A DNA stretch of 64,000 nt, from positions 1 to 64,000 of the forward strand of contig VRZD01000011.1 in NCBI GenBank assembly GCA_016743235.1, written 5' to 3'. Below are positions 45,801 through 54,282 of this stretch, piece by piece (position 1 is the first letter of the stretch; every line of letters begins with the position of its first letter). The notes beneath the pieces were generated by a model. It did no database searches. It was not told the DNA's origin and saw only the letters and a program-made list of their open reading frames with translations. This DNA comes from Pantanalinema sp. GBBB05 (GTDB lineage Bacteria; Cyanobacteriota; Cyanobacteriia; Leptolyngbyales; Leptolyngbyaceae). The translations under genes and the position numbers were made by a program.

Positions 45801-47666
45801 GACCAATGGCAGTGGGGACGCTTCTCCGCCGATCGAATTGTGGCAGTGGGAACCTTAGAAAACACCACCGTCACGCTATTACCGTTACGGATTGAGTCAG
45901 GTGACTCCGTGATTGCTTACTCAGGACAAATTGGGCAACAGCAATCCGGACAGCTCCGGATCGAAAATTATCCAGTCGAGCAGCTAACGGCTTTGGTCGA
46001 TTTACCACTGGATATTGAAGGTCGGATTAACGCCACAGCGACCCTTTCAGGAAGTCTGCAAAATCCCCAAGCAGTCGGCTTCCTAAGTTTAGTCAATGGC
46101 GTATTAAACGGAACACCCGTGGAAGAGGCGCGCGCCAGCTTCAATTATGCCAATGCCCGTCTAGGATTTAGCAGTACCTTTTTGATTAGTGGCAAAGAAC
46201 CATTGCGAGTAGAAGGTAGCCTACCCTATCAGTTCACCTTTGCGAGCGTACCCCCAGCAAGCAATGCCGTTAGTTTAGATGTCAATGTTAGAGACGAAGG
46301 GCTAACTCTCCTCAATGTCCTCACGAATAATCAGGTCGTCTGGCAGGATGGCAAGGGTATAGTCAACCTGAAAGTACGTGGCACCGTGAACCAGCCGATC
46401 GCAAGCGGCTTGATTACAATCCAAAACACTGTATTGCAGGTCAGAGCTTTACCTGAACCCTTAACCAATGTCAATGGAACCATTCGGTTCGACCAAGATC
46501 GGCTCCGGGTTGAAACCCTGAGCGGTAAGTTTAGCCGAGGTGAGGTGAGTGCCCAGGGCGTATTACCTATCTTTGCCCCGCTGGCTACCGATGACCCCGA
46601 TCGCGATCGTTCCCTGAGTGTGTCACTTGATCAAATTGCTTTGAATTTGAAAGGTTTATATCAAGGTGGGGTCAATGGTGACATTCAGATCGCTGGCACA
46701 GCATTTAATCCGATTCTCAGTGGCGATATTCGCCTAGCTGATGGACAGGTACTTTTATCTGATCCACCCGAAGTTACTGCCCAAACGGCAACAACGGAGG
46801 GACAATCCCCGCAACCGCTAGTTGAGTTTAATAATTTACGGCTGACGTTGGGTAATGACATTCGCATTACTCGCCAGCCAATCTTGAACTTCTTGGCATC
46901 GGGTGATCTGACCATTAACGGAGCGCTCAATGAAATTCGTCCTAGTGGTGTGATTAATCTCCGATCGGGGCAAGTCAATATTTTCACAACTCAGTTCAAT
47001 CTGGTTCGTGGTTATCCCCAAACGGCAACATTTTTACCAGAACAAGGGCTTGACCCAATTCTGAATGTGCGCATGATTGCCCTGGTCCCAGAAGCCACGG
47101 GCTACCGCCAACCGACTTCGCCGCTCTCATCAGAAATTTTGGATAATCCGATCGCAACTAGTAACTTTGGTTCGCTCCAAACAGTGCGGATTCAGGCGCA
47201 AATTCAAGGACCAGCAAGCGAACTGGATCAAAATTTGGAATTAACGAGTAGTCCTGCCCGCACCCAGTCTGAAATTGTGGCATTACTCGGCGGTGGTTTT
47301 GTGCAGACGTTGGGGCGAGGTGACAGTGTCTTGGGAATTGCTAACCTCGCCGGTTCTGCTTTGTTAACTAATGTCCAGAACTTTATTGGTAATGCACTGG
47401 GCTTAAGTGATTTCCGGTTGTTTACAACCTTGGTTCCAGACGATCGTCGCCGTAATACCCGTAATCGCAATACCTTAGGGATTGCCGCTGAAGCCGGGAT
47501 TGATATTACGCCTTCGCTGTCCGTCAGCGTTCTAAAAATTCTCACCTCCAATCAACCACCTCAGTTTGGGCTGCGCTATCGCATCAACGACAACTTAATT
47601 CTGCGCGGTTCAACAGATTTTTCGGGTGATAGTCGAGCCCTGATTGAATATGAAGCCCGGTTTTAA
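42843..47666 (+). CDS. tamB: TamB-type translocation and assembly module protein
   Basis: Very long envelope protein (1607 residues) that bridges the periplasm and is linked to outer-membrane assembly or lipid transport. A basic N-terminus (RPPRRRRWRR) leads to one membrane helix (~34-57). It is followed by over 1300 residues of AsmA-like repeating beta-strands (many G-x-L/V-x-G turns) and a C-terminal TamB/DUF490 domain from ~1290, with LLGGGFVQTLGRGD and a last strand ALIEYEARF. Length is within the usual cyanobacterial range. It overlaps the convergent bvdR stop by 4 nt and starts 213 nt from divergent clpP. Confidence 0.92.
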   Translation: MTNDPNPSNEPNPELNRPEPSDRPPRRRRWRRVVLPIGIGLLGGLGAGAWWGWVFINERLAPLVATNLTTLFDRPVDFGTVERVTLTSIRFGTTRIPQTATDPDYASVKAIEVNFNPIQAIVQVATTRRLTLDVTLIDPQLFLDQSPDGVWLKTQIKQQEAGAITIEPLIRIQNANAVLLPAAQLPNESVPIPGRRVPVKLAPVNGIVTMLDDNQRITYEADIQSRTGGRLKLQGETSVPAQRTNLQIQAQNFSVAEVGRLISLPVNLAAGRGGGNLSVQFRPKEDLPYLVGSLQFQGVKMVIPQVPQPFTQASGQLQLKGKTIRLENVTAAYGKVPFVANGGLVLEQGYNITAQVKPVRLPVVIDALKVPLPFSVDGAIAADLRLTGDLERPVLSGTVRSTEPGRLDQVRLDRFNGQFQLDTAALTLTVADIQATPTAGGQVRGSGVIKLGEPGAAAPPEPVPPELAFTFQAVNVPGDPIARAYNSGNAVPITVGRVNAQAQIAGVADNLKMLVRWQLPEATYPGSGVIEIANGAIALRDTVLNVAGGTVTAQGRAINDRWQGDVKLSQIPLRPFSPDLQGELDGQFTLAGSLSSFSPANIRAQGQARLSQGISIINRPLTAQLQWNGQQIVLQQASATDFSANGTIGVALEGTPAITALNLNVRLDNFNLQDFPVTVPNTIQYAGLVDFAGRITGTPTAPNVNGTVALRQFVLNNIAFEPLLQGNVRVDRGVNLDLRGQQDQIAVTLNANYRPIAFDIRRDQAVATGRTRGDLLITELKNFPLNLVQFPGNTAWLSPSGTLTGTVAINLDRLSASGQIAIDQLAFGPYRAEQFGGRVSFANGVATLTGGQLRRGTTVFQLDLSANLFSPEQSVKGAVKVAKGNVQDVLELLQVFDIADFSRGLNPPNYGTAANLATVPIEQAEESLLNRLRRLAEITALQAQQQAQAADSPLPPLEDLTGSFSGEISFNSSARSGVNAEFSLQGDQWQWGRFSADRIVAVGTLENTTVTLLPLRIESGDSVIAYSGQIGQQQSGQLRIENYPVEQLTALVDLPLDIEGRINATATLSGSLQNPQAVGFLSLVNGVLNGTPVEEARASFNYANARLGFSSTFLISGKEPLRVEGSLPYQFTFASVPPASNAVSLDVNVRDEGLTLLNVLTNNQVVWQDGKGIVNLKVRGTVNQPIASGLITIQNTVLQVRALPEPLTNVNGTIRFDQDRLRVETLSGKFSRGEVSAQGVLPIFAPLATDDPDRDRSLSVSLDQIALNLKGLYQGGVNGDIQIAGTAFNPILSGDIRLADGQVLLSDPPEVTAQTATTEGQSPQPLVEFNNLRLTLGNDIRITRQPILNFLASGDLTINGALNEIRPSGVINLRSGQVNIFTTQFNLVRGYPQTATFLPEQGLDPILNVRMIALVPEATGYRQPTSPLSSEILDNPIATSNFGSLQTVRIQAQIQGPASELDQNLELTSSPARTQSEIVALLGGGFVQTLGRGDSVLGIANLAGSALLTNVQNFIGNALGLSDFRLFTTLVPDDRRRNTRNRNTLGIAAEAGIDITPSLSVSVLKILTSNQPPQFGLRYRINDNLILRGSTDFSGDSRALIEYEARF

Positions 47667-48670
47667 CCGTCTGACTCGATAGTAATGGTTTGTCCAGTTT
47701 CTGCCGATCGCCGTGCCGCATCAGCCACTTTCAAGCTATAGAGACTTGCTTCCGGAGTGACATATAGCGGTGTTTGGTTCAGCAAATAGTCAAAGACGAT
47801 CGCGGTATCTTTGGCAAATAATCCCCGCCGACTACCCACTGCGATCGGCTGTCCCCCCTGAGCCTGAACTAACGTACCTTGCTCTCCCTCTAAAACTAAC
47901 GCTCCTTGCTCTCCCTGAACTTCAAATCGCCGCTCAGATTGCCACAGGGTTTCACCCTTACCATAGGTGACTTCTGCGAGTAATCCGCTCTGGAAGCGCA
48001 ACTGAGCCATACATAGGCAAGCCCGATACGGTTGAGAATAGCTGGAATATGGAGTAGTAGACTCTACTGCCTCGAATTTGGCTTGACAGCTTACCGTCGC
48101 TACTTGACCAAACAGATGAGTGAGCCGATGCAAGCGAGACAGGGCACCCACCAACGGAAAGCCAAACAGTTCTGGGGCATAGGTCCACTTTTGTGGTGCA
48201 GGTCGTTCCGGTTTGATCGTCACATATCGGGCATAGAAGGGGATACCAATTTGAGGCAGAGTCGCTTGGAGAGCCTGATGTACCCCTCCTAAAAGTTCAA
48301 TATGCTCTACATGCAGTAGTTTTTGCTGCATCTTAGCTAGAGTAATTAGTTCAGCGGCTTCTGCCGGATCGAGGGCTAACGGATATTCAACGATCGCATG
48401 TTTGCCCGCTTGCAGCACAGCTCGTACCATCTCGCCATGATCGCGATTGACTCCAGCAATCACAATTAAATCTAAATCCGGTTGCTGAACTAAATCGTGC
48501 CAATGACTCACCGCGATCGCGTGATGAATCTGGCTAAATTCCGCTGTTTTTTCAGGAGTATGCCCAGCTACTGTGGTCAGCTGGGCATAGGGCTGAGATC
48601 GTAGCGCTTCTGCTCGTAATTTGGCGGCATACCCTGTACCAATTAATCCGACTCGGAGAAAATCTGCCAT
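47663..48670 (-). CDS. bvdR: Biliverdin reductase
   Basis: NAD(P)H-dependent enzyme of the Gfo/Idh/MocA fold that reduces biliverdin to bilirubin; in Synechocystis loss of BvdR alters phycobilisome content. The 335-residue protein has the nucleotide motif VGLIGTGYAAKLRAEALR, then the block LLHVEHIELLGGVHQAL, FYARY-TI, PAPQKWTY, FGFPLVGALSRLHR and GSRRGLF, which I recall from the cyanobacterial BvdR Slr1784. Its C-terminal domain is an antiparallel sheet as expected. Alternative: a sugar oxidoreductase of the same fold; the shared long blocks make this less likely. Confidence 0.8.
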   Translation of the reverse strand: MADFLRVGLIGTGYAAKLRAEALRSQPYAQLTTVAGHTPEKTAEFSQIHHAIAVSHWHDLVQQPDLDLIVIAGVNRDHGEMVRAVLQAGKHAIVEYPLALDPAEAAELITLAKMQQKLLHVEHIELLGGVHQALQATLPQIGIPFYARYVTIKPERPAPQKWTYAPELFGFPLVGALSRLHRLTHLFGQVATVSCQAKFEAVESTTPYSSYSQPYRACLCMAQLRFQSGLLAEVTYGKGETLWQSERRFEVQGEQGALVLEGEQGTLVQAQGGQPIAVGSRRGLFAKDTAIVFDYLLNQTPLYVTPEASLYSLKVADAARRSAETGQTITIESDG

Positions 48671-49454
48671 GTCCTCTACCTTCTAGATTGTGAGAGCTTT
48701 CGAAGGAATTGCTGCTCACAAATTTTCTTGGTCAATGTATTTTTGGTCAATAAAGTTTAAGTATATTCCTCAGTATATTTCTGAGACTACAGTTATTTAA
48801 GCTAAAAAAGCCCACGTATACGTAGATTTAAGTATCAATTTAGTTAATCAAATATTTTTTAATTGAACTAAACCAGGTTCGTAAATATCCATTGAAATCG
48901 CGATCGCTAAAGTGGCTCAATACCACGGGTGACATTATTTACATACTTCTAATTAGCTTTCTCCGTGTTCTAATATAAACAAGTGGGATAAATCTCTAGT
49001 TTGAACGTGGTTTTATCTAGCTTTAACTAAATTCAGTAGTACGTTAACTCAACCTAGCCGGTATTCAGCAATACTTTAGTATTAGGTTATTTCAGAGGAA
49101 GATTGGCAAGTTCTCCTCATAGAAACTTTATGAAACTAGAGTTCTAAACACTGAGATTAGCCTTTAGAAAAGAACTAAACTTTACCAATTCACACTCTGC
49201 TTACTGAGCATTAGAAAATTAATAAGCTGAGTTTTAAGCCTTTGCGAAACTATCCATTTTTCTCGGTATGAACTTCCGCTATTTAGCGGATCAAGATCGT
49301 TTTATGAGAATGCTAAGTTTAGAGTGTTATGTGAGGTTCCTACAATAACTGGCTGGCTAAGTTATCCGAAACAATTCAACAAAACTCGGTTGAATACAGC
49401 CAGTTGAATACAGTCTAAATTCTCATTCATAGCAGAATAGGGCTATTTTTACAG
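48671..49454. other. Long AT-rich intergenic region
   Basis: 784 nt, clearly more AT-rich than its surroundings, without a supported ORF. It contains a 9-bp direct repeat TTGGTCAAT at 48728-48736 and 48743-48751 (period 15), a palindrome ACGTATACGT at 48814-48823, and an 11-bp direct repeat GTTGAATACAG at 49389-49399 and 49403-49413 (period 14) close to the next gene. It must hold the bvdR promoter and the control region of the small regulator at 49455; a non-coding RNA is possible but unproven. Confidence 0.5.
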
Positions 49455-49733
49455 ATGAAGTACGATTCTCTAGAGTTTGAACCTGCGCCATCAGAGGTGA
49501 GCGTTTATGAATGCGAAGTTCATCTCAAGTTCAGGCTAATTGAAGAAAAAGGTGTCCTCAGCAATCGTGATCAGCTCCTTGAAATGCTGCTCGATGCTTT
49601 TTCCTATGGTTCTGATGAATATATGGAACCCTTGCAGGTAGAAGTAGCTGCCCAAGAGATCCCAGAGCTAAAAGCTTCTCCTCAAATGCGGCGCCGGCTC
49701 ATCCGGCTGCGGAATTCTAAAGACATGGTTTAA
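49455..49733 (+). CDS. Small Npun_R1517-like regulator
   Basis: A 92-residue protein with a central acidic helix region (VYECEVHLKFRLIEEKGVL, SNRDQLLEMLLDAFSYGSD) and a basic C-terminal helix (SPQMRRRLIRLRNS). From memory this agrees with the small cyanobacterial family named after Npun_R1517, described as a heterocyst-differentiation transcriptional regulator, though members also occur in species without heterocysts. No helix-turn-helix is obvious. It lies downstream of the long AT-rich control region and just before tRNA-Glu. Confidence 0.6.
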   Translation: MKYDSLEFEPAPSEVSVYECEVHLKFRLIEEKGVLSNRDQLLEMLLDAFSYGSDEYMEPLQVEVAAQEIPELKASPQMRRRLIRLRNSKDMV

Positions 49734-49793
49734 CCGAAGATAGAGGTAGCTGAAGTCTGTCAGAAGCTGGGACAAAAAAAATTCAGCCAAGGG

Positions 49794-49823
49794 TTGACAG
49801 ACCAGGGGTACTTTAGTTAATTT
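49794..49823 (+). promoter_or_regulatory. Likely tRNA-Glu promoter
   Basis: Consensus -35 TTGACA at 49794-49799, then TAATTT 18 nt downstream (49818-49823), ending ~34 nt before the mature tRNA 5' end. A second AT box TATAAA at 49824 could serve instead. Confidence 0.5.
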
Positions 49824-49857
49824 TATAAAGGCGCGGACAACAAGGCGCGAAACACAC

Positions 49858-49930
49858 GCCCCCATCGTCTAGAGGCCTAGGACACCTCCCTTTCACGGAG
49901 GCGACGGGGATTCGAATTCCCCTGGGGGTA
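49858..49930 (+). tRNA. tRNA-Glu (anticodon TTC)
   Basis: 73-nt cloverleaf. A 7-bp acceptor stem (GCCCCCA with TGGGGGT, terminal G-U) is followed by a D arm. The anticodon stem CCTCC/GGAGG holds loop CTTTCAC with TTC. The T arm (GGGGATTCGAATTCCCC) and discriminator A end the gene. CCA is not encoded. In cyanobacteria this tRNA also supplies glutamyl-tRNA for tetrapyrrole (5-aminolevulinate) synthesis. Confidence 0.97.
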
Positions 49931-49936
49931 TCTAAA

Positions 49937-49980
49937 AGTTTCAGGGAGAGGATTACTTAACCCTCTCCCTGAAACTCTTT
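49937..49980 (+). terminator. Terminator of tRNA-Glu
   Basis: Perfect 15-bp stem (49937-49951 with 49962-49976) with a 10-nt loop, followed by CTTT, starting 7 nt after the tRNA. Confidence 0.85.
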
Positions 49981-50076
49981 AAAGGGTTAGTAGCAAAGGC
50001 ATAGAGCACCTAAGACTTTGAAATTCTCTGGTTTGCCATCTTTAATGGAATAACACCATTTCTCAAGGTGTAGAGC

Positions 50077-50556
50077 ATGAATGACCGTCAACCAGCTCTA
50101 GAGAAGCGTAATCGATTAATTGCCAAGATCATGCTGCAATACGATATGGTTTCAGACTTTGCTGTATTACCAGTTGTATCGTTGGATGAGTTCTTTGACG
50201 GTAATTGGGATGAATGGTCTTTTGCTAACCGTAGAGCCGGATACGACATTCCTCCCTTGCAGGAGTGCTATCAGATCCTAGCTGAGATCCGCGATCGCCC
50301 AGATGTCCAAGATGTTTTAATTGCCATTTATGAAAGTCCTGATGCAGATGAGCCTCTTGAGGAAGAAATTTGGCCGTTTAGCGATACCGTTTACGTCCTA
50401 GCTGCATTTACTGAAGACGAATTTGTTCAGATGACAAAGCGACTCGTTCCCGATGATGCCTATTTAGGAACATGGTCATGTCGTACTGGGATTAAGCCAC
50501 CGTTAGCACCTGAACTGAGACCAGGACACCACGTCTTTGTACTTTGGTGGGACTGA
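50077..50556 (+). CDS. Hypothetical acidic protein
   Basis: A 159-residue, strongly acidic soluble protein of no family I know. It has an N-terminal helix (KRNRLIAKIMLQYDM), repeated VLP/LDEFF and EEEIWPFSDTVYVL segments, and ends HHVFVLWWD. AAGGTG precedes the start at 8 nt. The alternation suggests an alpha-beta fold. Spacing to neighbours does not indicate an operon. Confidence 0.7.
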   Translation: MNDRQPALEKRNRLIAKIMLQYDMVSDFAVLPVVSLDEFFDGNWDEWSFANRRAGYDIPPLQECYQILAEIRDRPDVQDVLIAIYESPDADEPLEEEIWPFSDTVYVLAAFTEDEFVQMTKRLVPDDAYLGTWSCRTGIKPPLAPELRPGHHVFVLWWD

Positions 50557-50705
50557 TTCAACCTAGTAGCTTAGTATCTTGGCATTGCGATCGCTGACTT
50601 AAACTATTGCTGTTGCTCAGTACCAGGATAAGCAGCAAAGGCGATCAAGGGACACCGATCTTTAGTCTGTTAATATCGGGAGTTCATACAGCATAGGGTT
50701 GAGGA

Positions 50706-51059
50706 ATGAGTGACCAGCGATCGCAACGGGGGATGAGAGTTTTTCGTTGGTGGCACATCCCCCTTGTTTTAGATGGAATGACTGTTTTATGGACAGCAAT
50801 TGTGGTTGGCGCTGCAAGAAACATCCCCGCTGTGACTCAATGCACCCGTTATAGCCAGGATTGCGATTGGTTAATTAGCGCTTTGAATTTAATGTTTTTG
50901 ACAAATATTTTGGCTCATGTTGGTCTGTTTCTTACAGCAAAGGGAGACAATCAGGGTCTTCAACTGCTATACGGAATCTACCATATTATTTTTCTCACCT
51001 CCTGGTTATGGCTATTTTGTAGCCTGCTATTGCTTCAGGAATTTGGAATACTGAGTTAG
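50706..51059 (+). CDS. Hypothetical membrane protein
   Basis: A 117-residue protein with a basic N-terminus and three predicted membrane helices (~16-37, ~54-76, ~85-112). The loop between the first two carries Cys-x6-Cys (QCTRYSQDC) that could form an extracytoplasmic disulfide. No family recognised. AGGG lies 7-10 nt before the ATG. Confidence 0.65.
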   Translation: MSDQRSQRGMRVFRWWHIPLVLDGMTVLWTAIVVGAARNIPAVTQCTRYSQDCDWLISALNLMFLTNILAHVGLFLTAKGDNQGLQLLYGIYHIIFLTSWLWLFCSLLLLQEFGILS

Positions 51060-51222
51060 CAGAATAATGTGTTACCCCAGATCCCTAAACTCTTCAGGAA
51101 CGGTATCTCCCTGGGGATAGATTCTTCAAAGTCAAAAAATCGATAAAAGTGGAGATTTGTTAAGTGACAGCCATCTACCACACTGAAAACGCTTAGTGAC
51201 TACTGTTTAGTTTCAGGTGGAA

Positions 51223-52464
51223 ATGGCGTTAAAACTCTCAGCGACGATCGAACGGATTGCCTGGTTAGAAGGAGTGCGAATCTTTGCAGCAGTGATGATT
51301 TTGCTGTATCACGCGCAATTGTTAATGACACACTATGCCTATACGCCACAGCCCACTGGATTGCAAGAAAACCTGCGATCGCTGAGCAGTGCTAGTCAGC
51401 AATTAGGCATACCGGCCTGGGGAACGATCGGGTGCTTACCGGGCTGGTTTGGGTTCCAATTTGTTGATGTGTTTGTGTTAATCAGTGGCTTCAGCCTGGT
51501 GCTATCTCTCAAAGGTCAACCATTAAAGACTGGCACGTTTCTCAAACGCCGATCGTTGCGAATTCTGATGCCATTTTGGACAGTTGCCTGGTTGTCTTAT
51601 CCTGTCCTCTGGCTGATTGGCACTCTAACGTGTAGCTATATTCCGCATATTTGGTACTTCTTTGCGGCGATCACGTTCCCACTGCTGTTTGACTACTCCG
51701 GTGAACTTCTGTTACCCATTAGTGGACCCTGGTGGTTTGTCTCCCTGATTCTTAGCTTCACAATCATTTTTCCGTTTCTTTGGAGCCGCTTGCAACAATG
51801 GCGAGCCAGAAACCTGCTAATTGTTAGTACAACTATTACTCTGGTGTATCGCGCCTTGGCCGTCTATGCCTTTGGCGGACATCCTACTTACGTAATTTTG
51901 GATACTCCCGCTAACTGGTTGCCCTTTCTAGCCTTTCTGGCTAAACTCAGCACCTTTGTAGTGGGGATGGTAGTAGGACAAGCCTATTTACAGCGTCGAG
52001 GTCCACTATTCTGGCACCCCCTGCCAGCACTGTTAGTTGGTCTTCCCATCTATATCGCTGGATTTGTCAGCCAGTTTTATGCGATCGGCTGGGTAGGGGC
52101 AGATCTGCTGACTCCGATCGGCTTATCGTTGTGCTGTATGGCTGGGTTTAAGGGGTTAGAGCAACTCAAACACGCACGACCAATCATGCTGTGGCTGGGC
52201 AGTCACAGTTATAGCTACTTTCTGGTGCATAACTTCGTGGTCGATCGCACGATTAATTTGTTTGTGCAAGACACACTCTGGCGCTACTATCTGTCGTTGC
52301 CGCTTATGATCATCGGCACTCTTGTTTTGGCGCAGATTATCGATCGCTGTACGCCTCTATTGCAGCGAGGATTAGCAATCACCCTCAAGAAAATCGACTC
52401 TATCCTAACTCCAGCCAAGCCGACATTTTCCAGTTGGGCTGGCAGCGTCAGTCGGCATGGGTAA
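51223..52464 (+). CDS. Acyltransferase-3 family membrane protein
   Basis: Integral membrane O-acyltransferase of 413 residues with about ten hydrophobic helices. The family motif near the N-terminus is RIFAAVMILLYHAQLL with the catalytic-type His; FVDVFVLISGFSLVLSL and FLKRRSLRILMPFW follow, as in proteins that acetylate exopolysaccharides or lipids. The ATG at 51223 is preferred to an in-frame GTG two codons upstream; AGGTGG precedes it. The acceptor is unknown; the EPS sugar transferase elsewhere in the window is a possible functional partner but not linked. Confidence 0.85.
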   Translation: MALKLSATIERIAWLEGVRIFAAVMILLYHAQLLMTHYAYTPQPTGLQENLRSLSSASQQLGIPAWGTIGCLPGWFGFQFVDVFVLISGFSLVLSLKGQPLKTGTFLKRRSLRILMPFWTVAWLSYPVLWLIGTLTCSYIPHIWYFFAAITFPLLFDYSGELLLPISGPWWFVSLILSFTIIFPFLWSRLQQWRARNLLIVSTTITLVYRALAVYAFGGHPTYVILDTPANWLPFLAFLAKLSTFVVGMVVGQAYLQRRGPLFWHPLPALLVGLPIYIAGFVSQFYAIGWVGADLLTPIGLSLCCMAGFKGLEQLKHARPIMLWLGSHSYSYFLVHNFVVDRTINLFVQDTLWRYYLSLPLMIIGTLVLAQIIDRCTPLLQRGLAITLKKIDSILTPAKPTFSSWAGSVSRHG

Positions 52465-52472
52465 TGTTTAGG

Positions 52473-53579
52473 TTAATTGCCGATCGCCGCTCTAACTTTA
52501 GCCGCCGTCGCCGGAGCCAGAAGAATACCGTTGCGATAATGTCCTGTGGCTAACAGAATATTTTGGTAACCCGGAAGTAATTCAATAATGGGTGCTGGAC
52601 GACCTTCAGGCCGAGGACGTAAGCCAAACCAGGTGCGCTGGACTGTTGCAGCACTTAAAGCCGGACAGAGGGCGATCGCTTTTTGTCGAACGGTTTCTAG
52701 TAGGGTTGGATCAGGTGGTAAGGTGACTGAATTACCATTCGGGGGAAACTCGACAGTTGCTCCAAGCCAATACTCACCGTTGCCTAACGGAACAATATGG
52801 GTATCATCGCCATTAATCGCAGGTTGTAAATGCGGCTGTCCCAAGGGCTGGTCTAAGCGCACCTGCATAGCCTGTCCTAGTACGGGTCGAATATCAACAG
52901 GTTGGTGCAACGTCTCGGTTAACAGAGTTGAGCCTAAGCCAGCCGCAATTACACACCAATCGGCAGATAACCCACCGTGGGTGGTTTGTACCTGGTAGCC
53001 ACGCTGGAGCGATGCATCAGAGGCAGGTTGGCTATCAATCCCTATCACAGTCGTATTGAACTGAAAGGTGACGCCATTTTGAGCCGCAGCGGCAACCAAT
53101 GCCTGAGTTAACGCGATCGGATCAACTTGGCGATCGTCCGGTGAGTAAATTCCGGCGATCACGCGTTCCAGGTTTAACTGGGGATAATTAACTTCTAACT
53201 GCGCCCGATCGAGCATCTGTAATGTCCAACCTTGTTGCTGACGAATTTCTAGCAGCGATCGCCAGACACTCAACTCTTCACCCTCAAAACATAGCCGCAA
53301 AATGCCCTGCTGATTGAACGGAATTTTATGACCTGTCGCCTGTTCTAGTTGCGGAATCCAGGTGTTATAGCGTTGGATACTGCTGAGGCGCATTTGCAGA
53401 TTTCGCCCCTTCGCTTTCTGACTAATCGCCCCCATTAATACGCCTAAAGCTGCCCCAGTGGACGCTTGAGCCGGAGTATCACGATCGCAAACTGTGATTG
53501 TCAGTCCCGGAACTTGACTCAGTTCATAGGCGATCGCGGCTCCAATCACCCCACAGCCAATAATGACAACCTTCGTCAT
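52473..53579 (-). CDS. ThiO/DAO-like FAD amino-acid oxidase
   Basis: FAD-dependent oxidoreductase of 368 residues. The N-terminal motif is VVIIGCGVIGAAIAYELS, then ASTGAALGVLMGAISQ (substrate/FAD region), VDPIALTQALVAAA, CVIAAGLGS, and the C-terminal WFGLRPRPEGRPAPII with GHYRNGILLAPATA. These match glycine oxidase (ThiO) of thiamine synthesis and related D-amino-acid oxidases. There is no thiG or other thi gene alongside, so the symbol is withheld. It converges with the acyltransferase gene. Confidence 0.8.
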   Translation of the reverse strand: MTKVVIIGCGVIGAAIAYELSQVPGLTITVCDRDTPAQASTGAALGVLMGAISQKAKGRNLQMRLSSIQRYNTWIPQLEQATGHKIPFNQQGILRLCFEGEELSVWRSLLEIRQQQGWTLQMLDRAQLEVNYPQLNLERVIAGIYSPDDRQVDPIALTQALVAAAAQNGVTFQFNTTVIGIDSQPASDASLQRGYQVQTTHGGLSADWCVIAAGLGSTLLTETLHQPVDIRPVLGQAMQVRLDQPLGQPHLQPAINGDDTHIVPLGNGEYWLGATVEFPPNGNSVTLPPDPTLLETVRQKAIALCPALSAATVQRTWFGLRPRPEGRPAPIIELLPGYQNILLATGHYRNGILLAPATAAKVRAAIGN

Positions 53580-53725
53580 TTCTAATCAGGATTAATGTAG
53601 AGGTAAAAAACAGGAAGTCACCAATTACCTTGTGATCAGTGACTGCGGATCGACTGAACACTGGCAACTGATGACCAAAAGTCAATTATGTCTAAATCGA
53701 GAACAGTGTTTAACTCGATCGACGC

Positions 53726-54178
53726 TTAAGCTTTGGGCAGAACAGCCGTAAAGGCATCAAAGTCTCGTAGGGCTTCGGCATAGTTCCGGATAGCCTTTTT
53801 ATAATCTCCTGCCTGGGCGGCTGTGTCGATCGCAATCAAATCATCAAACAGAGTTTTAGCAAGCAAGCGAGCACTAGGCTGGGCATCAGGTAACAAGTTA
53901 CGAATCAAACCGCTGATGTCAGACCGCAATTCACCTAATGGACCGTGAATAAAATTGCGCGCAAATGTCCAGTCCTGTTGTTGGATTAAGGTTGCCAGTT
54001 CAGGCAGACGATCGCGAGTTGCCTGTAACTCTGTGGTGTACTCCTGAATCCGCTCCAGTTGAGCTGGAGTATAGGTTTGAGGCTTCTTCACTTTTGCAGC
54101 TGCCACACTGCCAACATTCAGCATCAATGCAGTGACCAGCGCCAGAAGGATGACGAGAACAGACCGGAACTTCATCAT
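53726..54178 (-). CDS. psbQ: Photosystem II extrinsic protein PsbQ (CyanoQ)
   Basis: Lumenal subunit that stabilises the PSII oxygen-evolving side. The 150-residue protein has an export signal (VILLALVTALMLNVGSVAAA), then a four-helix bundle with the characteristic FIHGPLGELRSDISGL and a C-terminal YAEALRDFDAFTAVLP. Many CyanoQ proteins are lipoproteins with a cysteine after the signal; here no cysteine is present, so release by signal peptidase I near AAA is predicted instead. It is monocistronic. Confidence 0.9.
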   Translation of the reverse strand: MMKFRSVLVILLALVTALMLNVGSVAAAKVKKPQTYTPAQLERIQEYTTELQATRDRLPELATLIQQQDWTFARNFIHGPLGELRSDISGLIRNLLPDAQPSARLLAKTLFDDLIAIDTAAQAGDYKKAIRNYAEALRDFDAFTAVLPKA

Positions 54179-54282
54179 GGCTATGTCGATTTCTAGTTAA
54201 ATAATTCAACTACGCTACAACACAGCAGTCTATCGTATCAGTAGCCTTCTCGCTCAATTCTACCGGTACAAGTACACTAACC

